Shown here: piece after piece, positions 27,046 through 30,333 of the stretch
How the letters are laid out: each line of letters starts with the position of its first letter
How positions within the stretch are numbered: the first letter of the stretch is position 1
Assembly: GCA_023246535.1 (NCBI GenBank)
Contig: JAHFIF010000002.1
Coordinates: forward strand, 1-30,333
Source: a bacterium
GTDB taxonomy: Bacteria > Patescibacteriota > Patescibacteriia > CAIQCM01
Direction of reading: 5' to 3'
Length of the DNA stretch: 30,333 bases
Position numbers and translations under genes: made by a program
The notes under the pieces: generated by a model
Told to the model about the DNA's origin: nothing
Database searches by the model: none
The model's input: the letters and a program-made list of their open reading frames with translations, nothing else

Positions 27046-29649
27046 TTACGCGTCGGCGTTCTTAAAGCGCGATTTGACGAATTGCGTCAGCAGCACGTAG
27101 AGGACGATGAAGCCGGCCAGGTACGGCCAGAACAAGAGCGGCAGCGGAACAAAACCAAGCGTGCCGGCGATCGGCGTGTACGGCAGAATAATCCCGACAG
27201 CCACGGCCACCAGCGTGGTCGCGGTCAGCGTCTTGCTGGCGCGGCTTTGGAAGAACGGGATCCGCCCCGTTCTGATGACGTGGATAATGAGCGTTTGGCT
27301 GACGATCGATTCGACGAACCAGGCGGTGTGGAACAATTCCGGCTTCATCCAGCTGTTGAAGACGAAGATCATGAGGGCAAAGGTGGCGTAGTCGAAGAGC
27401 GAACTGACCGGCCCCATGCGGTAAATGAATTTTTCGATCGCGCCAATGTTCCACTGGCGCGGTTTTTTCGTGTACTCTTCGTCGACGTTGTCGGTGGGAA
27501 TGCCGATCTGCGAAAAATCATACAGCGAGTTGTTGATGATGACCTGCAGCGGCAGCATCGGCAGGAACGGCAGGAAGATGCTCGCCCCCAGGACGCTGAA
27601 CATGTTGCCGAAGTTCGAGCTGGCCGCCATCTTCAAATATTTAACGATGTTGCCGAAAACCATCCGCCCTTCGCGCACGCCGGCCGCCAGCACGTCCAAG
27701 CTGTTCTCGAGCAAAATGATGTCCGACGACTCTTTGGCAATGTCCATGGCGCTGTCGACCGAAATACCGACGTCGGCCGCGCGGAGCGCCGGCGCGTCGT
27801 TGATCCCGTCGCCCAAATAGCCGACCGTGTGCCCCGACGACCGCAACGCGCGGATGATCCGCTCCTTGTCGGCCGGATTCAGCTTGTAGAAAACGTCGGC
27901 GGCCGCGGCAGCGACGGCCAATTCTTGGTCGCTCATTTTTTCCACCTCTTCGCCGGAGTATTTTCCGTCGACCGGCAAATTGACCTCGCGGCAGATCTTG
28001 TCGGTGACCAGCCAGTTGTCGCCGGTCAAAATTTTAACTTCGACGCCGAGCGCTTCGAGCCGGGCGACCGCTTCGCCCGCCGACGGCTTCGGCGGATCAA
28101 GAAACGCCAAAAACCCGATGAGCGTCATATTGCTTTCATCGGCGACGGAAAAACTTTTCTGCCCGCTCGCCAGTTCGCGGATACTGACGGCAATAAGGCG
28201 GAAGCCGTCGCTGTTCAATCTGGCGACGATCTGATCTTTAAAATGATGATGAGATCTTTCGATCGGGGCCGTCTCGCCGCCGTCGCGCACGTTCGTGCAA
28301 ACGGCGATCACCTCTTCAACGGCGCCCTTGGTGACCATGAGCGCGCCGCCGTCCGGCTTCTTTACCACCACCGACATCCGCCGCCGTTCAAAATCAAACG
28401 GAATCTCGTCGAGCTTTGAATACCCGGCTAAGGACGCCAGTTTGCCGCTTTCGAAATGCAAGACCGCTTCGTCGAGCAAATTCTTCAGGCCGGTTTGAAA
28501 ATAGCTGTTGACCGTCGCCATTTCGAGCACCGCCCGATCCTCGGCGCCGGTAATGTTCACGTATTGAATGAGCGCCACCCGCCCGTCGGTCAGCGTGCCG
28601 GTCTTGTCCGTGCACAAAATGTCCATGGCGCCGAAATTTTGAATGGCGTTCAAGCGCTTCACAATGACCTTTTGCGCCGACATCCTGATCGCGCCCTTCG
28701 ACAAGTTGACGGTCACGATCATCGGCAGCAGTTCGGGCGTCAGACCGACGGCCACGGCCAGCGCAAAAAAGAACGCTTCGGCCCAATTGCCCTTGCTCAA
28801 ACCGTTGGCAATGAAGACGGCCGGCGCCAAAAAAACCATCAGCTTGATCATGAGCCAGGTAAAACGCTTGATCCCCTTGTCGAAATCGGTCTCCTCGCGC
28901 GCGCCGCTCAAACTCAGGCCGAGGGCGCCGAATTTCGTCGCCGCGCCGGTGGCAATGACCACCGCTGTGGCCGTGCCGTTTTCCACGCTTGTGCTCATGA
29001 AACAAATGTTGGGCAGGTCGGTTTCCGCCAAATGGGCGGCACTCTTGTCCCCGACCGGCGCCTCGGCGCTCTTTTCCACCGCAAAAGCTTCGCCGGACAG
29101 CATCGCCTGATTGACGAACAGGTGCCGCGAGGCGATGATCCGGACGTCGGCCGGGATCATGTCGCCGGCCGAGAGTTCGACCGTGTCGCCGGGTACCAGC
29201 TCGCGCAGCGCGATCTCCTGCTTATTGCCACCCCGCACCACCGTCGCCGTCGTATGCACCAGGCTTTTCAGCTTGCTGGCGGCATTGTCGGCGCGGCGCT
29301 CTTGGACAAAGCGCAAACCGACGCTTAGCGCGATCATGCAGACGATGACGATCGAAGTTTTGGCGTCGCCGACAAAATACGAAAGCGCCGCCAGAACAAT
29401 GAGCAAAATAATGAGCGGATTCTTAAAATTGGCGAGTAACGACCAAAACCAGCTGGCGCGCGCGTTGGTCGTAATCTCGTTGTAGCCGTAACGGGACAAG
29501 CGCTTTTCCGCTTCCGCGGCGGTCAGTCCGTTCGCGCGCGAACGCAGACGCCTTAAAGCGTCGTCGACCGACCAGTCGGAAACCTCTTTAAGCCCGAGCG
29601 GCTTCTGCTTTTGGGTATCGATCCGCCCGTTGATTTTTTTGGTGGGCAT
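27046..29649 (-). CDS. mgtA: Mg2+-importing P-type ATPase (MgtA/MgtB-like)
   Basis: 867 residues from the ATG at 29649, a P3B-type ATPase that imports Mg2+. Order: cation-ATPase N-domain (GLTAAEAEKRLSRYGYNEI), first helices, actuator domain (MLSGEAFAVEKS), phosphorylation site CTDKTGTLTDG, nucleotide-binding region (IPFDFERRRMSVVV, MVTKGAVEEVI), TGDNWLVTDKICREV, and hinge GYLGDGINDAPALRAADVGISVDSAMDIAKESSDIIL. The membrane motif LTPELLPMIVTVNL matches MgtA (LTPEMLPMIV), as does QVIINNSLYDFSQIGIPTDNVD. An in-frame extension to 29751 is outside the family and is rejected. An extended -10 box just before the start suggests a leaderless mRNA. The family is usually induced by low Mg2+ or PhoPQ; no regulator is seen here. 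Confidence 0.95.
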   Translation of the reverse strand: MPTKKINGRIDTQKQKPLGLKEVSDWSVDDALRRLRSRANGLTAAEAEKRLSRYGYNEITTNARASWFWSLLANFKNPLIILLIVLAALSYFVGDAKTSIVIVCMIALSVGLRFVQERRADNAASKLKSLVHTTATVVRGGNKQEIALRELVPGDTVELSAGDMIPADVRIIASRHLFVNQAMLSGEAFAVEKSAEAPVGDKSAAHLAETDLPNICFMSTSVENGTATAVVIATGAATKFGALGLSLSGAREETDFDKGIKRFTWLMIKLMVFLAPAVFIANGLSKGNWAEAFFFALAVAVGLTPELLPMIVTVNLSKGAIRMSAQKVIVKRLNAIQNFGAMDILCTDKTGTLTDGRVALIQYVNITGAEDRAVLEMATVNSYFQTGLKNLLDEAVLHFESGKLASLAGYSKLDEIPFDFERRRMSVVVKKPDGGALMVTKGAVEEVIAVCTNVRDGGETAPIERSHHHFKDQIVARLNSDGFRLIAVSIRELASGQKSFSVADESNMTLIGFLAFLDPPKPSAGEAVARLEALGVEVKILTGDNWLVTDKICREVNLPVDGKYSGEEVEKMSDQELAVAAAAADVFYKLNPADKERIIRALRSSGHTVGYLGDGINDAPALRAADVGISVDSAMDIAKESSDIILLENSLDVLAAGVREGRMVFGNIVKYLKMAASSNFGNMFSVLGASIFLPFLPMLPLQVIINNSLYDFSQIGIPTDNVDEEYTKKPRQWNIGAIEKFIYRMGPVSSLFDYATFALMIFVFNSWMKPELFHTAWFVESIVSQTLIIHVIRTGRIPFFQSRASKTLTATTLVAVAVGIILPYTPIAGTLGFVPLPLLFWPYLAGFIVLYVLLTQFVKSRFKNADA

Positions 29650-29658
29650 AACAATCGT

Positions 29659-29667
29659 ATTATGCCA
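29659..29667 (-). promoter_or_regulatory. Extended -10 element before mgtA
   Basis: TGG-CATAAT on the minus strand, with no good -35. The start would fall about 3 bases before the ATG at 29649, giving a leaderless message. Confidence 0.45.
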
Positions 29668-29683
29668 GTTAGCGGGAATAACG

Positions 29684-29716
29684 AAAAGAACACTCCTTGT
29701 TATAGGAATGTTCTTT
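29684..29716 (-). terminator. Intrinsic terminator directly after the tRNA-Pro 3' piece, upstream of mgtA
   Basis: Minus-strand stem AAAGAACATTCC/GGAGTGTTCTTT (one wobble), 8-nt loop, then TTTTC. It could end a relic tRNA transcript or act as an mgtA leader hairpin. Confidence 0.7.
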
Positions 29717-29734
29717 ATCGGGCTGGCGGGGCTC
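29714..29734 (-). repeat. Duplicate of the tRNA-Pro 3' end
   Basis: This 21-bp piece is identical to 29844-29864 and corresponds to the T-loop 3' half, T-stem 3' strand, acceptor 3' strand, discriminator and 4 bases of trailer of tRNA-Pro, 130 bp downstream of the intact gene. It is the same tRNA segment as duplicated after tRNA-Glu. Confidence 0.88.
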
Positions 29735-29817
29735 CTTTCGCTCCGACTCAAGCCTGGGCGCTGCTCGTGATCGCGCCCTTCTCGCCCCTACCGAATACCA
29801 CCGGCATTCGGTAACTC
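29735..29817. other. Spacer with two hairpins between tRNA-Pro terminator and relic 3' end
   Basis: Contains GGGCGC/GCGCCC (29756-29761 and 29773-29778) and TACCGAAT/ATTCGGTA (29789-29796 and 29806-29813). No gene is seen. Confidence 0.5.
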
Positions 29818-29846
29818 AAAAACGCTCCCTTGCTAGGAAGCGTTTT
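29818..29846 (-). terminator. Intrinsic terminator of tRNA-Pro
   Basis: Minus-strand stem AAAACGCTTCC/GGGAGCGTTTT (11 bp, one G-U), 6-nt loop, then T. Confidence 0.92.
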
Positions 29847-29847
29847 A

Positions 29848-29920
29848 TCGGGCTGGCGGGGCTCGAACCCACGACCTCACGGTCCCGAACCGTGCGTTCT
29901 ACCAACTGAACTACAGCCCG
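29848..29920 (-). tRNA. tRNA-Pro (anticodon CGG)
   Basis: Complete cloverleaf of 73 nt. Acceptor CGGGCTG/CAGCCCG; D stem GTTC/GAAC; anticodon stem CACGG/CCGTG with loop TTCGGGA (anticodon CGG); T stem GTGGG/CCCGC with loop TTCGAGC; discriminator A. CCA is not encoded. It reads CCG codons. Confidence 0.96.
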
Positions 29921-29931
29921 AAGCGAGTACT

Positions 29932-30081
29932 GAAAGCGTGAACGGCACGCGATCAAAAATCACCGTAGTGATTTGCCTTTTGTCGACGGCGGTCGACTGC
30001 TGAACCGCAGTTCAAGCAGACGACCGACGGAGACAAAGGTAAATTGTGAAACAATTTTGATCGCGTGCTTTTCACGCTTTC
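29932..30081. other. 150-bp multi-branched palindrome (four-way junction)
   Basis: Closing stem of 24 pairs: GAAAGCGTGAA/TTCACGCTTTC (29932-29942 and 30071-30081), a 3x3 internal loop, then CACGCGATCAAAA/TTTTGATCGCGTG (29946-29958 and 30055-30067). Inside are three arms: ATCAC-CGTA-GTGAT; a long central arm built from CCTTTTGTC/GACAAAGG, GGTCG/CGACC, CTGCT/AGCAG and GAAC/GTTC; and TTGT-GAA-ACAA. No coding potential is seen. It may be a structured RNA, a tRNA leader structure or a MITE-like relic; strand cannot be decided. Confidence 0.75.
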
Positions 30082-30094
30082 TCCGAGCGAGGCC

Positions 30095-30160
30095 CTGTAT
30101 CGAGCGAGCCGCGGCGAGCGAAGATACAGCCCGTCGACGCGATACAGCCCGAAGCGAGCC
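30095..30160 (-). repeat. Repeated tRNA-Pro leader and 5' end pieces
   Basis: TACAGCCCGAAGCGAG at 30143-30158 is identical to 29912-29927, which is 9 bases of the tRNA-Pro 5' end plus 7 bases of leader. GATACAGCCCG also occurs at 30123-30133, giving an 18-bp tandem. CTGTATC at 30095-30101 is an inverted copy that can pair with GATACAG at 30123-30129. Confidence 0.75.
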
Positions 30161-30232
30161 CGTTACGACCAGAAAATGGTATCATATGATTGAATTCGAT
30201 TCAAGAGCCACGATCAAAATATTAAAAACTTT

Positions 30233-30333
30233 ATGCAAATCATTTATTCCCAAGAGGAAGCGCCGAGAAAATTTGCCAAATCGATCTTTTTGGCCGGGCC
30301 GTCGCCGCGCGACAAGGAGCATTACAATTGGCG
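30233..30333 (+). CDS. Nucleoside 2-deoxyribosyltransferase-like protein, 5' end only
   Basis: The first 33 residues from the ATG at 30233 (MQIIYSQEEAPRKFAKSIF, then LAGPSPRDKEHYNW) match the N-terminus of nucleoside 2-deoxyribosyltransferase-like proteins, where SIFLAGP-x-PR is followed by a W-R-x-E-A-L segment. Family members exchange or hydrolyse nucleoside N-glycosidic bonds, in nucleotide salvage or phage-related roles. The gene runs off the window. No Shine-Dalgarno is seen. TTGAAT-TCG-ATTCAA (30190-30204) upstream is a possible operator. Confidence 0.7.
   Translation, partial: MQIIYSQEEAPRKFAKSIFLAGPSPRDKEHYNW

Noticed and set aside
26839..28419. 526-codon open frame on the plus strand over mgtA
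   Set aside because: It lies antisense to P-type ATPase core motifs and has no domain or Shine-Dalgarno.

Overview
The window looks like a chromosome segment of a small-genome bacterium, most likely a member of the Candidate Phyla Radiation (Patescibacteria). This is an inference. It rests on a HrcA of about 220 residues, a MurF without its N-terminal domain, a minimal YidC, many housekeeping genes without a Shine-Dalgarno sequence, and GT2-rich envelope genes. Stops are used in the standard way (TGA occurs as a stop), there is no rRNA or CRISPR array, and the sequence is fairly GC-rich throughout.

Layout. (1) Positions 1-2853 hold the heat-shock operon hrcA-grpE-dnaK on the minus strand, with a perfect CIRCE operator over the hrcA promoter; dnaK carries a one-base frameshift and leaves the window. 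(2) 2885-4157 hold yidC and a short SPFH-domain protein. (3) 4273-4500 is a small two-helix membrane protein with its own promoter and terminator. (4) 4606-6353 hold coaE and a coaD gene fused to a COG4339-type HD hydrolase domain. (5) 6452-7219 is a TrmB-type regulator. (6) 7220-7818 is a structured non-coding stretch with tRNA-Glu(CTC), flanking tRNA pieces, a REP-like hairpin, a possible three-way-junction RNA and a perfect 34-bp palindrome. (7) 7819-11920 is a signalling island: a von Willebrand A protein, a Ser/Thr kinase fused to an NMN-adenylyltransferase-like domain, a receiver-like protein lacking the phospho-acceptor Asp, and a 90-residue protein. (8) 12083-17677 hold murF, a class B PBP, a membrane-anchored protein and rarA. 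(9) 17797-19394 hold three plus-strand accessory genes, including a seven-helix protein and a 65-residue pilin-like peptide. (10) 19445-26468 is an overlapping envelope operon: four GT2 glycosyltransferases, rmlB, a fused epimerase/reductase-RmlA gene, and uppS. (11) 26520-29649 hold a GrpB-like protein and an MgtA-type ATPase. (12) 29650-30232 hold tRNA-Pro(CGG), again flanked by its own 5' and 3' pieces, and a 150-bp four-way-junction palindrome. A nucleoside 2-deoxyribosyltransferase-like gene then runs off the end.

How the genes work together. The envelope operon could make an activated rhamnose-type sugar with only two genes, because the reductase half of the fusion resembles plant NRS/ER bifunctional 3,5-epimerase/4-reductases. 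The sugar could be added by the GT2 enzymes to a carrier derived from UppS, while MurF and the PBP build peptidoglycan. The vWA, kinase-NMNAT and pseudo-receiver genes form the best candidate for an undescribed system. They recall the TerY-P vWA/kinase/phosphatase triads but have a nucleotidyltransferase-like module where a phosphatase would be expected. A second strong signal is that both tRNA loci share the same architecture, with a 5' tRNA piece upstream and the same T-loop-to-discriminator piece about 130 bp downstream.
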